Below are positions 27,360 through 36,020 of a stretch of DNA of 64,000 nucleotides, in pieces. The translations under genes and the position numbers were made by a program. The stretch's first letter is position 1; every line of letters begins with the position of its first letter. Under the pieces are notes generated by a model that saw only the letters and a program-made list of their open reading frames with translations, ran no database searches and was not told where the DNA came from. The stretch is from Methylovulum sp. (GTDB lineage Bacteria; Pseudomonadota; Gammaproteobacteria; Methylococcales; Methylomonadaceae): NCBI GenBank assembly GCA_028712695.1, contig JAQTQZ010000011.1, forward strand, positions 1 to 64,000. Reading direction: 5' to 3'.

Positions 27360-29429
27360 GTGACAGAAACACAACACTTACTTTTCGAATTAGGCTCCGA
27401 AGAATTGCCGCCTAAAACCCTGCTGAAACTTAGCAACGCTTTGCTTGACGGCATCATCGCAGGCTTAAAAACCGCCGATTTAAGTTTTACCGCCAGCAAA
27501 GCCTTAGCCACGCCGCGCCGTTTGGCGGTGTTGATTGAAAACTTGCAAACCGCCCAACCTGACAAAACCGTCGAGAAACGCGGGCCGGCGATTCAGGCGG
27601 CGTTTGCGCCCGATGGTTCGCCTAGCAAAGCGGCCTTGGGGTTTGCGACTAGCTGCGGCACAAGTTTCGATCAGTTGGAACGATTGAAAACCGACAAGGG
27701 CGAGTGGTTGAGTTACACGCAAGCCGTGAAAGGCCAAACCACCGCAGAAATTATCCCCGACATTATCCGCGCCGCCATCGCCGCCTTGCCGATTGCCAAG
27801 CGGATGCGCTGGGGCAGTTTCGCCACGGAATTTGTCCGGCCTGTGCATTGGGCGGTGTTGTTGTTTGGCGATAAGGTCATCGCAACCGAAATCCTCGGCC
27901 TGACCACAGGCAATAGCACCCTAGGCCACCGTTTTCACGCGCCACAAGCAATTGCTTTAAGCAAGCCCGACGATTACCAAGCGGCTTTGCTCGATCAAGG
28001 TAAAGTCATTGCCGATATTGAACAGCGCAAAGCCATCATCCGCGAAAAAGCCGAGCAAGCCGCCGCCAAAGTCGGTGGCATCGCGCATATTGAAGAGGAT
28101 TTGCTGGAAGAAATCGCCGCGCTGAACGAATGGCCTGTGCCAGTCACGGGCAACTTCGACCCGCGCTTTTTGGCTTTGCCCGCCGAAGTGCTGATTACCA
28201 CCATGCAAACCAACCAAAAATATTTTCCGGTGAAAAATGCCGATGGCGGTTTGTTGGCGCATTTCATCACCTTCAGCAATATCGAAAGCACACGGCCTGA
28301 ATCTATCCAGCACGGTAATGAGCGCGTGGTTACGCCGCGCTTGGCGGATGCGGAATTTTTCTGGAACCAGGATAGAAAACAAATGTTGGCAGACCGCGTT
28401 GATAGCTTAAAGACCATTGTTTTCCAAGAAAAATTGGGCACGGTTTACGAAAAATCCGAGCGCGTAGCTAAGCTCGCCGAGCGCATCGCCACGCAGTTAA
28501 ACGCCGATGTCGAGCACGCCACCCGCGCGGCTTTATTGGCAAAAACCGATTTAATGACCAATATGGTCGGCGAATTCGGCAATCTGCAAGGGCTAATGGG
28601 GCGTTATTACGCACTGGTAGAAGGCGAAGCGCCGGAAGTCGCATGGGCGTTGGAAGAGCAGTATTTTCCCAAGCAATCCGGCAGTGAAACTGCACCTAGC
28701 ACCACGGGGCAAATCTTGGCGATTGCCGAAAAATTGGATACGCTGACAGGTATTTTCAGTGCGGGTCTCATTCCAACCGGCGACAAAGATCCTTATGCCT
28801 TGCGCCGTGCGGCCTTAGGCACGTTGCGGACGATGGTCGAAAATAATCTCAGCCTAAACATTCCTGAATTGTGCGCATTTGCGTTGACGCAATTCGCGCA
28901 CGATTTCGATAAGGCCGCCACCCAAACAGCAGTTGTGGAATTCATTTTCGACCGTTTGAAAGGTTACTGTTTGGACAAGGGCTATAGCGCGGATGAGTTT
29001 GATGCCGTGATGGCCTTAGCGCCTGCCGAACCGCTGGATTTTATGCAGCGCATTGCCGCCGTAAAAGCCTTCCGCCAATTACCGGAAGCGGAAAGTTTGG
29101 CGGCGGCGAACAAGCGCATCCGCAATATCCTGAAAAAATCTGACACGCGGCCTGCCGACAGCGTAGAAGCATTGATTGAACCGCAGGAAATACGGTTGCT
29201 AGCCGCCGCGCAACAATCGGCTAGGGACATTTTGCCATTGTTGGCGCAACGCGATTATCAAGCGACACTTAACCGCTTGGCGGGGTTGCGTAACGATGTC
29301 GATGCGTTTTTTGATCACGTCATGGTTATGTGTGAAAATCCGGCTCTGCGGGCCGACCGGCTGGCTTTGCTGAATATGTTGTCCGAACAGTTTTTAACCT
29401 GTGCGGACATTTCCAGATTGCAGCCGTGA
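27360..29429 (+). CDS. glyS: glycyl-tRNA synthetase beta subunit
   Basis: Beta subunit, needed for tRNA-Gly recognition. It opens LLFELGSEELPPKTL, followed by family segments RRLAVLIENL, TLGHRFHAP and TNQKYFPV, a degenerate HD-type region (around LAKTDLMTNMVGEF) and a C-terminal anticodon-binding part. At 689 residues it has the normal length. The start is GTG, with AAAGG 8 bases upstream, 26 bp after the inserted cassette, so translation of glyS has its own ribosome site. Confidence 0.95.
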   Translation: MTETQHLLFELGSEELPPKTLLKLSNALLDGIIAGLKTADLSFTASKALATPRRLAVLIENLQTAQPDKTVEKRGPAIQAAFAPDGSPSKAALGFATSCGTSFDQLERLKTDKGEWLSYTQAVKGQTTAEIIPDIIRAAIAALPIAKRMRWGSFATEFVRPVHWAVLLFGDKVIATEILGLTTGNSTLGHRFHAPQAIALSKPDDYQAALLDQGKVIADIEQRKAIIREKAEQAAAKVGGIAHIEEDLLEEIAALNEWPVPVTGNFDPRFLALPAEVLITTMQTNQKYFPVKNADGGLLAHFITFSNIESTRPESIQHGNERVVTPRLADAEFFWNQDRKQMLADRVDSLKTIVFQEKLGTVYEKSERVAKLAERIATQLNADVEHATRAALLAKTDLMTNMVGEFGNLQGLMGRYYALVEGEAPEVAWALEEQYFPKQSGSETAPSTTGQILAIAEKLDTLTGIFSAGLIPTGDKDPYALRRAALGTLRTMVENNLSLNIPELCAFALTQFAHDFDKAATQTAVVEFIFDRLKGYCLDKGYSADEFDAVMALAPAEPLDFMQRIAAVKAFRQLPEAESLAAANKRIRNILKKSDTRPADSVEALIEPQEIRLLAAAQQSARDILPLLAQRDYQATLNRLAGLRNDVDAFFDHVMVMCENPALRADRLALLNMLSEQFLTCADISRLQP

Positions 29430-29436
29430 TGGTGTT

Positions 29437-29976
29437 ATGACCCGCTACGTCTTGCTCGACCGCGACGGCGTGATTAACGAAGATTCCGACGACTTCATCA
29501 AATCACCGGAAGAATGGCTACCGATAGCAGGGAGTTTGGAAGCGATAGCCTTGCTCAATGCCCACGGCTATAAAATCGCCGTCATCACCAACCAGTCAGG
29601 ACTGGCGCGTGGGCTGTTTGATACCGCCATGCTGGAAAAAATCCATGAAAAAATGTGCCATCTAGTGAGTGCCAAAGGCGGCAAAATAGACGCCATTTAT
29701 TATTGTCCGCATGGTGCAGACAGCGCTTGCCATTGCCGTAAACCCCAGCCTGGCTTGCTGGAACAATGCGCCGACGAACATCAGCTTACGTTAACCGACA
29801 CTTTTTTTATTGGTGATTCGCTACGGGATTTACAGGCTGGGCTTGCGGTCAATGCAAAACCAATACTGGTCAAGACCGGTAAAGGCCAAAAAACCTTAAC
29901 ACGACTTCCTAACCTTAACATTCCTGTTTTTGACTCTCTCTATGACGCAGCCAGCTACATCGTATCCGGGCAATAA
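29437..29976 (+). CDS. gmhB: D-glycero-beta-D-manno-heptose-1,7-bisphosphate 7-phosphatase
   Basis: HAD-superfamily phosphatase in ADP-heptose synthesis for the LPS inner core. The nucleophile motif is in LLDRDGVINED (residues 5-15), motif II is ITNQSG, the zinc loop is CPHGADSACHCRKP and GDSLRDLQAG closes the active site. At 179 residues it is typical. The ATG at 29437 follows glyS by seven bases. The glyS-gmhB-plsC order is conserved in Gammaproteobacteria. Confidence 0.93.
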   Translation: MTRYVLLDRDGVINEDSDDFIKSPEEWLPIAGSLEAIALLNAHGYKIAVITNQSGLARGLFDTAMLEKIHEKMCHLVSAKGGKIDAIYYCPHGADSACHCRKPQPGLLEQCADEHQLTLTDTFFIGDSLRDLQAGLAVNAKPILVKTGKGQKTLTRLPNLNIPVFDSLYDAASYIVSGQ

Positions 29977-30685
29977 AATCAAAGTTTATCTGGGATCAAC
30001 CGTATTGCTTATTTGCATGACGTTATCCACGCTGGTGTTTGCGCCATTGGTGCTGCTTTGCAGCGTGTTCCCCTTTCCAGTGCGCTACAACATAGCCAAT
30101 CTCTGGGTTCAGTTTGCCTTGTTTATTGCTAAGGTTTTTTGTGGAATCCACCATGAAGTTGAAGGTTTGGAACATATTAAGGATATTCGCTCGGCAATCG
30201 TCCTTAGCAAGCACCAGTCGGCTTGGGAAACCATTGCCTTAAGGCAGATACTGCCGCCCCAGACGGCATTGTTAAAACGTTCATTACTGTGGATACCCGT
30301 CTGGGGTTGGGCGTTGGCAACCCTAAAACCCATTGCCATCGATCGGAAAAAAAGGCGTGAGTCACTTAAGCTTCTGCTTAAACAAGGTAAGGCGTATTTG
30401 AGCGAAGGGTTGTGGGTCGTCGTATTTCCTGAAGGCACTCGGACAGCGCCGGGAGAGGTCAAAAAATTCAATGCAGGCGGGGCGATATTGGCAGAAAAAA
30501 CCGGTTATCCGGTCATTCCTGTCGCGCATAATGCCGGCCACTGCTGGGCACGCTACAGTTTTTTAAAATATCCTGGAACCATCAAAGTAAAAATAGGCCC
30601 TGCTATTGACAGCAAAGGGCGCAAAGCGGCTGATATTAATGCCGAAGCGGCCGCTTGGATAGCGCAGGCCATGGAGACACTGTGA
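29942..30685 (+). CDS. plsC: 1-acyl-sn-glycerol-3-phosphate acyltransferase family protein
   Basis: Membrane acyltransferase that adds the second acyl chain to lysophosphatidate, or a close relative. An N-terminal membrane segment (residues 12-45) is followed by the catalytic block KHQSAWE (an HX4E variant of HX4D), by FPEGTR for substrate binding and by GYPVIPVAHNAG. The gene overlaps the end of gmhB by 35 bp. An alternative ATG at 29930 adds four residues. The HX4E change is common in the gmhB-linked subgroup. Confidence 0.87.
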   Translation: MTQPATSYPGNKIKVYLGSTVLLICMTLSTLVFAPLVLLCSVFPFPVRYNIANLWVQFALFIAKVFCGIHHEVEGLEHIKDIRSAIVLSKHQSAWETIALRQILPPQTALLKRSLLWIPVWGWALATLKPIAIDRKKRRESLKLLLKQGKAYLSEGLWVVVFPEGTRTAPGEVKKFNAGGAILAEKTGYPVIPVAHNAGHCWARYSFLKYPGTIKVKIGPAIDSKGRKAADINAEAAAWIAQAMETL

Positions 30686-30749
30686 CGGCGCGAGCCGGTT
30701 ACTTTTTTACGTTATAAACACTCATTCATCAACAACGGTAACACTGATT

Positions 30750-31163
30750 ATGAAAAAACTACTACCCATTTGCTTGGCAGCCTTATTGCTTCCGGCGTGT
30801 GCTGACAAGAACGAATACCACCAAGCGGTGCTTGCGCAAATGGACAAAGAACAGGATGTTAAGGACTATAAAATAACCCCTGAAACCATGGCGGACTGTG
30901 TTGTGGCATTAACATCGCAAAAGATGCCGGGCGTGTTCGGATTAGACCCAGCGCGTATGACCGCTTACCGCAATTACGCTAAAATGCTCAATATGCCGAA
31001 GACCGGGGACTTTAAGAAGTCTATGGATGAATTGCGCACCGCCTTTGGTTCGGCACAAGCGCTCGCGGATGCCCACGCTAATTACACTGAAAGCACACTT
31101 GAATGTTATACGACAGTGGTGTCGAAATCTGAAGAAGAAGCGAAAAACAAAGGGAAGGACTGA
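30750..31163 (+). CDS. small lipoprotein of unknown function
   Basis: A 137-residue protein with a lipoprotein signal (MKKLLPICLAALLLPAC, lipidated Cys at 17). The mature part is charged and helical (for example DKEQDVKDYKITPETMADCVVAL) with two further Cys residues (about 50 and 123) that could form a disulfide. Lys-rich C-terminus. No recognised domain. It follows plsC after 64 bp and may have its own promoter. Confidence 0.72.
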   Translation: MKKLLPICLAALLLPACADKNEYHQAVLAQMDKEQDVKDYKITPETMADCVVALTSQKMPGVFGLDPARMTAYRNYAKMLNMPKTGDFKKSMDELRTAFGSAQALADAHANYTESTLECYTTVVSKSEEEAKNKGKD

Positions 31164-31211
31164 CGGCTAGGCGATTCTTCTTAGCGTTAGTGCGGTGTGC
31201 GGGATTGGTAT

Positions 31212-31235
31212 CAGGGCTGTCCGGGGACAGCCCTG
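31212..31235. terminator. bidirectional terminator-like hairpin
   Basis: A near-perfect inverted repeat, CAGGGCTGTCC and GGACAGCCCTG separated by two G, lies between two convergent genes. The position fits a shared terminator, although the following T-tract is weak. Confidence 0.55.
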
Positions 31236-31243
31236 GCGTTAGC

Positions 31244-31672
31244 TTATTTCAATAGGTCAGCTACTTTTTTATTGATGGCTTGTCGGGTTTCGCGTTTGAT
31301 TGATTTGGTCACTCTAGCCGATGATTTAGGCAAGTTATTAACCTGATTTTTTATTTTTTCAGCCGCTGCTGTGCTGCTTTTTAATTCTTTGATGCCTTGT
31401 TGTACCTGCACTGGCGTCGCTTCCATCAGTTTTTGTTTGGCGGTTTCTGCTGCAATGGCTTGCGCTTGTGACTTCAAGGTGTCCGGCGTGTTCTGCAAAA
31501 TCTGCCCTGCTGCGGAAACACCTTCAACAGTTTGGGTCGCAGCGGGTGCAATTTCAGCCGCTTTATTCATGATGGCTTGTTTTGCCACACCTTCCAGTAG
31601 GCTTTGTTCGGCTAAAACAACGCCGGATGTCCATAAAAAAGGCAGTAATAACAGTATGTTGGTTCTTTTCAT
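31244..31672 (-). CDS. exported helical protein of unknown function
   Basis: A 142-residue protein with a signal peptide (MKRTNILLLLPFLWTSGVVLA). The mature chain is rich in Ala, Lys and Gln and predicted helical (VAKQAIMNKAAEIAPAATQTVEGV, ELKSSTAAAEKIKNQVNNL), with a basic C-terminus (TKSIKRETRQAINKKVADLLK). No domain recognised; possibly periplasmic. The ATG at 31672 is chosen because the signal peptide starts there; an upstream ATG would add 12 residues. Confidence 0.65.
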   Translation of the reverse strand: MKRTNILLLLPFLWTSGVVLAEQSLLEGVAKQAIMNKAAEIAPAATQTVEGVSAAGQILQNTPDTLKSQAQAIAAETAKQKLMEATPVQVQQGIKELKSSTAAAEKIKNQVNNLPKSSARVTKSIKRETRQAINKKVADLLK

Positions 31673-32019
31673 AATAGCCTCGGTATGTTGTAAGTTACAA
31701 AAGTGCAATGATATTCGCTTTACGGGGCAAGCACAAACTAGAGCGGATCCTTCGCTAAAGAGGGCTCTTCGCTGTCTTTAAGCCGGCATAAAACAGGGCT
31801 GTAAAAACGGGCGGTTTGGATTACAAGCTTAAAGCATCAGGTGTTTTAGTCGTGGCGTTCCCTGTCCTAATGACGTTCTAAAAACAAGTGAATAATACCG
31901 CTCCGCCCGATACTACATCACAGCAATCAATAAGTGGGATGCGTAACCTATGACCTGTCCGAAGCATTCAGACAATCATCAAACAGTTTCTTATTCCACT
32001 TAATTTGAAGGGCACGATC
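31673..32019. other. 347-bp divergent intergenic region
   Basis: It lies between two divergently transcribed exported-protein genes. It must hold promoters for both, but I see no convincing -10/-35 pair, no repeat and no RNA structure. Nothing else is recognised. Confidence 0.5.
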
Positions 32020-32697
32020 ATGAAAACATTACGCAATTCTTTAATGGCTTTACTGGCTACCGGCACTATCTTAACCGCCACCAGCGCTTCCGCTTTGCCA
32101 CAAGACTGGTGGGATGACCTACCAGCCTGGACGGCCACCGCCTCATCCTGTTCGGTTGATGAATCATCAGGCAGCAAATACGAGTTTTCCGGCACGCAAT
32201 TCCGGTATTTAGGGGGCAATGTGAGCGACTACGGCCTGAACGCATCCAGAAACAGCAACATCTCCATAACGCCCACTTACAAACCCATTACCGTGCGTTG
32301 CAATGTCACGCCTGTCTATGATTATGTGCCCGCCATACCCGCAGCCCCCGGCGATCTGTTTGGCACGCCCGCTTCATGGAAAAGTGCGGATTGGAACACG
32401 TTGATTGTTGGCTATAAGGACGCTGACGGCATCAGCACTAACGCCCAAGTCAGTGCCTCGCTCAGAAAAGTAAGCCGGGCCACGCTTGGCGAAACGACGC
32501 TTGCCACTTTCAACAGCAACCTTTCAGCCAATACGGCGGCCAATGAGGACATAAAGCAATTTACCCATACGTTTGATTTTAAGAATAACGATTATTACGT
32601 TGAAATCAATCTGATCCGCAAAAACACAACTGTGGCAACGCCGGTTGCTTACAGCGTAAGGTTGGCAAAAGGTGGTGTCGCAGCAATCATCCATTAA
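32020..32697 (+). CDS. exported protein of unknown function
   Basis: A 225-residue protein with a signal peptide ending SASA-LP (about residue 27). The mature part has two Cys residues (in SSCSVDE and VRCNVTP) that may pair, and is rich in Ser, Thr and Asn with beta-like segments such as DYYVEINLIRKN. No domain recognised. Its Cys spacing and beta-rich nature recall the exported protein at 55650, but the two are not clearly homologous. An ATG at 32020 follows GAAGG; an upstream TTG would add five residues. Confidence 0.68.
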   Translation: MKTLRNSLMALLATGTILTATSASALPQDWWDDLPAWTATASSCSVDESSGSKYEFSGTQFRYLGGNVSDYGLNASRNSNISITPTYKPITVRCNVTPVYDYVPAIPAAPGDLFGTPASWKSADWNTLIVGYKDADGISTNAQVSASLRKVSRATLGETTLATFNSNLSANTAANEDIKQFTHTFDFKNNDYYVEINLIRKNTTVATPVAYSVRLAKGGVAAIIH

Positions 32698-32800
32698 GCC
32701 GATATACCCCGTCATTGTGCTTGGGTGCCAAAACCATCACCCAAGCAATGGTAAGCAACCTTGCCAATGTTTCGCCTTGAGCAAGAAAGGGCGGGTAGGA

Positions 32801-34525
32801 TTAACCCAGCGCCTTGACCGCATCTTCAGTGCGGAAAAATAATTTGCCGGGTTTTAGCTGTTCGATAAAGTCGGTTTTTTCCAGTTTATCAAGCAACGGG
32901 CCTTTCGCTTCCGCTATGTTCAGTGTCTTACCTGTTGCCAGTAAAGATTGGTTGAAAAGTTCCAATGCTTCCAAGGCAGTGGTGTCAATGTCGTTGACGG
33001 ATGTAAAAATCAGGATGACGTGCTTGGTGTTGGGTTGCCGCCGCAATTCAGCTTCAAGGTAATCTTCAATAAAACTGATGTTGGTGAAGGTAAGGCTTTC
33101 ATCAATGCGCACCAACAGCAGATGGTGCCAAGTTTCCACGCTATGGCGTTTGATATTGCGGAAATGTTCTGTTTCGGGCACACGCCCGACGATTGCGATA
33201 TGCGGCTGGCTGGTTTTGCGTAAATGGCTGGCAATGGTCAGGACAATGCCCAGCGCGATGCCTTCTTCGATACCTAAAACCAACACCCCCAGCAACGTGA
33301 CAACTTCGGCGATGCCGTCGGCACGGTCATAATTCCAAGTATGGAAAATATGCTTGATACGCACCAAACGGAAGATAGCGACCAGAATTATCGCCGCCAA
33401 CGCCGATTTTGGGATGTCGGCAAACCATTGGCTAAAGAAGATGACGGCCAAGCTTAGGAAGCCAGCGGCAATCAGCATGGCCATTTGGGTGCGGGCACCA
33501 GCGGAAAAATTCACCATAGTCCGGCTGAAACCACCGGCCACCGGCATGCCGCCGGAAATGGCCGCCGCAATATTGGCCGCGCCCAAGGCAAGCAATTCCT
33601 GATTCGGGGTGATTTTTTGACCGCGTAAATTAGCGGTCACTTTGGCAATCGCGACGCTTTCCACATAAGCAATTAAAGTGATGAACGCCGCATACGGGGC
33701 AAGTAAATGCCATTTTTCAGGATCGACAAAATCCATGCCAAGCTTAGGAAAACCGGCGGGAATGCTGCCTACTACCGCAACGTGTTGCGTAGTCAGATTA
33801 AAGTGACTGACTGCCAGCGTTGTCGCTATTACGGTCAGCAATGGCCCGCATTTGCTAATCGCTGTGATGATGACCAGTTTGACCCGGGCTTTTTTAAGGA
33901 GTCCGGTCAGCGGTTTGCCGAAAAACAGCAATAAGCTTAGTGAGGCGAGACTGATTAATGCGGTGGGCGTGTTAATGCCGGCAAGATAATCCGTGTAACA
34001 AGCCATATCAGCACCGCAGGCCGGTGTTTTTAAACCGCCCAGTTGCGGTAACTGGCTACCGATAATCAACAATGCCGCACCGCTGGTGAAACCTGCCAGC
34101 ACCGGATGGCTGATGAAGTTGACCAAGCTGCCTAGGCGCAATACGGCCATCATTAACATCATCACGCCGCTTTCCGCCGATAAGATCAATGCGCTTTGCA
34201 AGGGCTCGCCTAGCGCCTGGATTTCGGGCGCAGCCAGTGCGCTGGCAATCATAATGGCGGCAATCGAAACCGGGCCTACTGATAACGTCCGGCTCGTGCC
34301 CAGCAACGCATAGACTATCGGCGGTAAAATGCTGGCATACAGGCCCAGTTGCGGGGGTAAGCCTGCCAATATTGCATAGGCGATGCCTTGCGGCACCAGC
34401 AGGATGGCAGTGATGACACCGGCAAACAGGTCGCCGTTAACATCCTCACGGCTATAGGTTTTTAACCAGCCGATAATGGGGAAAAACGATGCGAAGTGTG
34501 GGGTTTTAATTGAGTTATTAGGCAT
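32801..34525 (-). CDS. SulP-family anion transporter with STAS domain
   Basis: A 574-residue membrane transporter. The SulP signature region is PQGIAYAILAGLPPQLGLYAS (about residues 44-63), then about a dozen further helices including IVYALLGTSRTLSVGPVS, and a C-terminal STAS domain (about 445-560). Members carry sulfate, bicarbonate or other anions. Being last in the sulfide-oxidation cluster, it may move sulfate or sulfite, but the substrate is not shown. A hairpin separates it from the sqr gene. Confidence 0.85.
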   Translation of the reverse strand: MPNNSIKTPHFASFFPIIGWLKTYSREDVNGDLFAGVITAILLVPQGIAYAILAGLPPQLGLYASILPPIVYALLGTSRTLSVGPVSIAAIMIASALAAPEIQALGEPLQSALILSAESGVMMLMMAVLRLGSLVNFISHPVLAGFTSGAALLIIGSQLPQLGGLKTPACGADMACYTDYLAGINTPTALISLASLSLLLFFGKPLTGLLKKARVKLVIITAISKCGPLLTVIATTLAVSHFNLTTQHVAVVGSIPAGFPKLGMDFVDPEKWHLLAPYAAFITLIAYVESVAIAKVTANLRGQKITPNQELLALGAANIAAAISGGMPVAGGFSRTMVNFSAGARTQMAMLIAAGFLSLAVIFFSQWFADIPKSALAAIILVAIFRLVRIKHIFHTWNYDRADGIAEVVTLLGVLVLGIEEGIALGIVLTIASHLRKTSQPHIAIVGRVPETEHFRNIKRHSVETWHHLLLVRIDESLTFTNISFIEDYLEAELRRQPNTKHVILIFTSVNDIDTTALEALELFNQSLLATGKTLNIAEAKGPLLDKLEKTDFIEQLKPGKLFFRTEDAVKALG

Positions 34526-34620
34526 TGCTAAATGACCCTTGTTTCCTTTGTGGGAATGGCGACGGTAATGCGTGTGGCGGATAGGCCGGAAATGCGTATT
34601 GCGCTATCCTTTTCGCGGCG

Positions 34621-34656
34621 TTTAACGCCAAAAGGAAATTCCCTTTTGGCGTTAAA
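34621..34656. terminator. perfect 15-bp hairpin between sqr and sulP
   Basis: TTTAACGCCAAAAGG pairs perfectly with CCTTTTGGCGTTAAA across a 6-base loop. It lies 15 bp beyond the sqr stop. There is no T-tract, so it may be an attenuator or an mRNA-stabilising structure that sets sulP below sqr. Confidence 0.55.
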
Positions 34657-34670
34657 GCAGTCTAGGACGC

Positions 34671-35921
34671 TTATTCTTCTTCAACAAACCGCTTGGCATA
34701 AGACTCCAAGTGCGGAATGTCGATACGGTAGCCTTTCAGCATGATATGCCAGTACAACCACGGAAAGCCGGTTGTTTTGCCAATCCACCAGATAAAACGG
34801 TTTTTTCTAGGGTCCAACCAAGGGAATGAGGGCGTGACTTTGCCGCCATAAGAAAATTCCGCCAACATAACCTTGTCCAATGCCGTGGTCAGTGGGCAAG
34901 AACCGTAGCCGTCGTAACCTTCCCGTAACGGGGTGCTGTTAATCAAGCTTAAGATGTTATCGACGACAACCGGCACTTGTTTACGCACTGCGGCAGCCGT
35001 TTTGGCATTCGGTGTCGAACCGGCATCGCCCAGACCGAAAACATTAGGGTATTTGTTATGCTGCAAGGTTTTGTCATTGACATCAACCCAGCCTGCCGCA
35101 TTGGCTAAAGGGCTTTGTTTGATAAAATCCGGCGCACTTTGCGGCGGTGTCACATGGATCATGTCAAAGGCTTTGGTGACGCGCTCCTTGTTGCCTTCGC
35201 CGTCAGTCACTTCAAACGTCGCCATTTTTGCAGGCCCGTCGATGGCAATCAGGTTGCTGTTAAAGCTGGTTTTAATGCCGTAATCGGCAACCACTTTGCT
35301 TAACGCTTTGGCGAAAAACGGCACGCCGAATATCCCAGGGCCGGCATTACAAAATTCAATGGTGAATTTATCCAAAATGCCTTTTCTACGGAACCTGTCT
35401 GCTGCCAGATACATGATTTTTTGCGGCGCACCGGCGCATTTGATCGGCATTGGCGGTTGCGTGAACAAGGCCGTGCCCGATTCGATATTTTTGATACATT
35501 CCCACGTGTACTCAACGGTGTCCGGCGAATAATTGCTGCACACATTGTTTTTGCCCAATGTTTCGCGCAAGCCCTCAATTTTGTCCCAATCCAGTTGCAA
35601 GCCGGGGCAAACGACCAGATAGTCATAACTGAGCGTGTCACCGGAACGTAGCGTGACCGTATTGTCGCCGGGGTGGAAGGTATCGGCATAATCCTTAATC
35701 CATTTTACCGTTGGGTGGATTAAATCGGCTTCGTTTTTGGTGGTCTGTTTTAAGGTATAAGCGCCGCCGCCAATAATGGTGAAGCCAGGTTGGTAATAAT
35801 GTTTTTCAGCGGGCTCGACAATGGCAATGTCAAGCGTGGCGTTTTGCCGGCGCAAGGTGTTGGCAACCGAGACACCGGCAGCGCCGCCGCCGATGATTAA
35901 TAAAGTATGATGATTTGACAT
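34671..35921 (-). CDS. sqr: sulfide:quinone oxidoreductase, type II
   Basis: FAD enzyme that oxidises sulfide to a persulfide and passes electrons to quinone at the inner membrane. The FAD-binding fold opens LLIIGGGAAGVSVA. PIKCAGAPQKIMYLA (C162) and YDGYGSCPLTT (C342) are the two redox cysteines in contexts like those of mitochondrial SQOR, placing it in type II. A further FAD site is VFGLGDAGSTPNAKTAAA. It is downstream of the persulfide dioxygenase-rhodanese gene and upstream of sulP, in one direction. Confidence 0.9.
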   Translation of the reverse strand: MSNHHTLLIIGGGAAGVSVANTLRRQNATLDIAIVEPAEKHYYQPGFTIIGGGAYTLKQTTKNEADLIHPTVKWIKDYADTFHPGDNTVTLRSGDTLSYDYLVVCPGLQLDWDKIEGLRETLGKNNVCSNYSPDTVEYTWECIKNIESGTALFTQPPMPIKCAGAPQKIMYLAADRFRRKGILDKFTIEFCNAGPGIFGVPFFAKALSKVVADYGIKTSFNSNLIAIDGPAKMATFEVTDGEGNKERVTKAFDMIHVTPPQSAPDFIKQSPLANAAGWVDVNDKTLQHNKYPNVFGLGDAGSTPNAKTAAAVRKQVPVVVDNILSLINSTPLREGYDGYGSCPLTTALDKVMLAEFSYGGKVTPSFPWLDPRKNRFIWWIGKTTGFPWLYWHIMLKGYRIDIPHLESYAKRFVEEE

Positions 35922-35959
35922 AAAATCCTTCCAGATAGCGTGTTATTTTTTTAATAAGG

Positions 35960-35994
35960 TTTCGGGTGCAAAACAGTTTATTTTGCACCCGAAA
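35960..35994. terminator. perfect 14-bp hairpin between dioxygenase and sqr
   Basis: TTTCGGGTGCAAAA pairs perfectly with TTTTGCACCCGAAA across a 7-base loop, 26 bp past the end of the upstream gene. It could end part of the transcripts or protect the 3' end of the first cistron. Confidence 0.55.
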
Positions 35995-36020
35995 GTGTAA
36001 CGCAAAGCTTTCTGGCGCTT

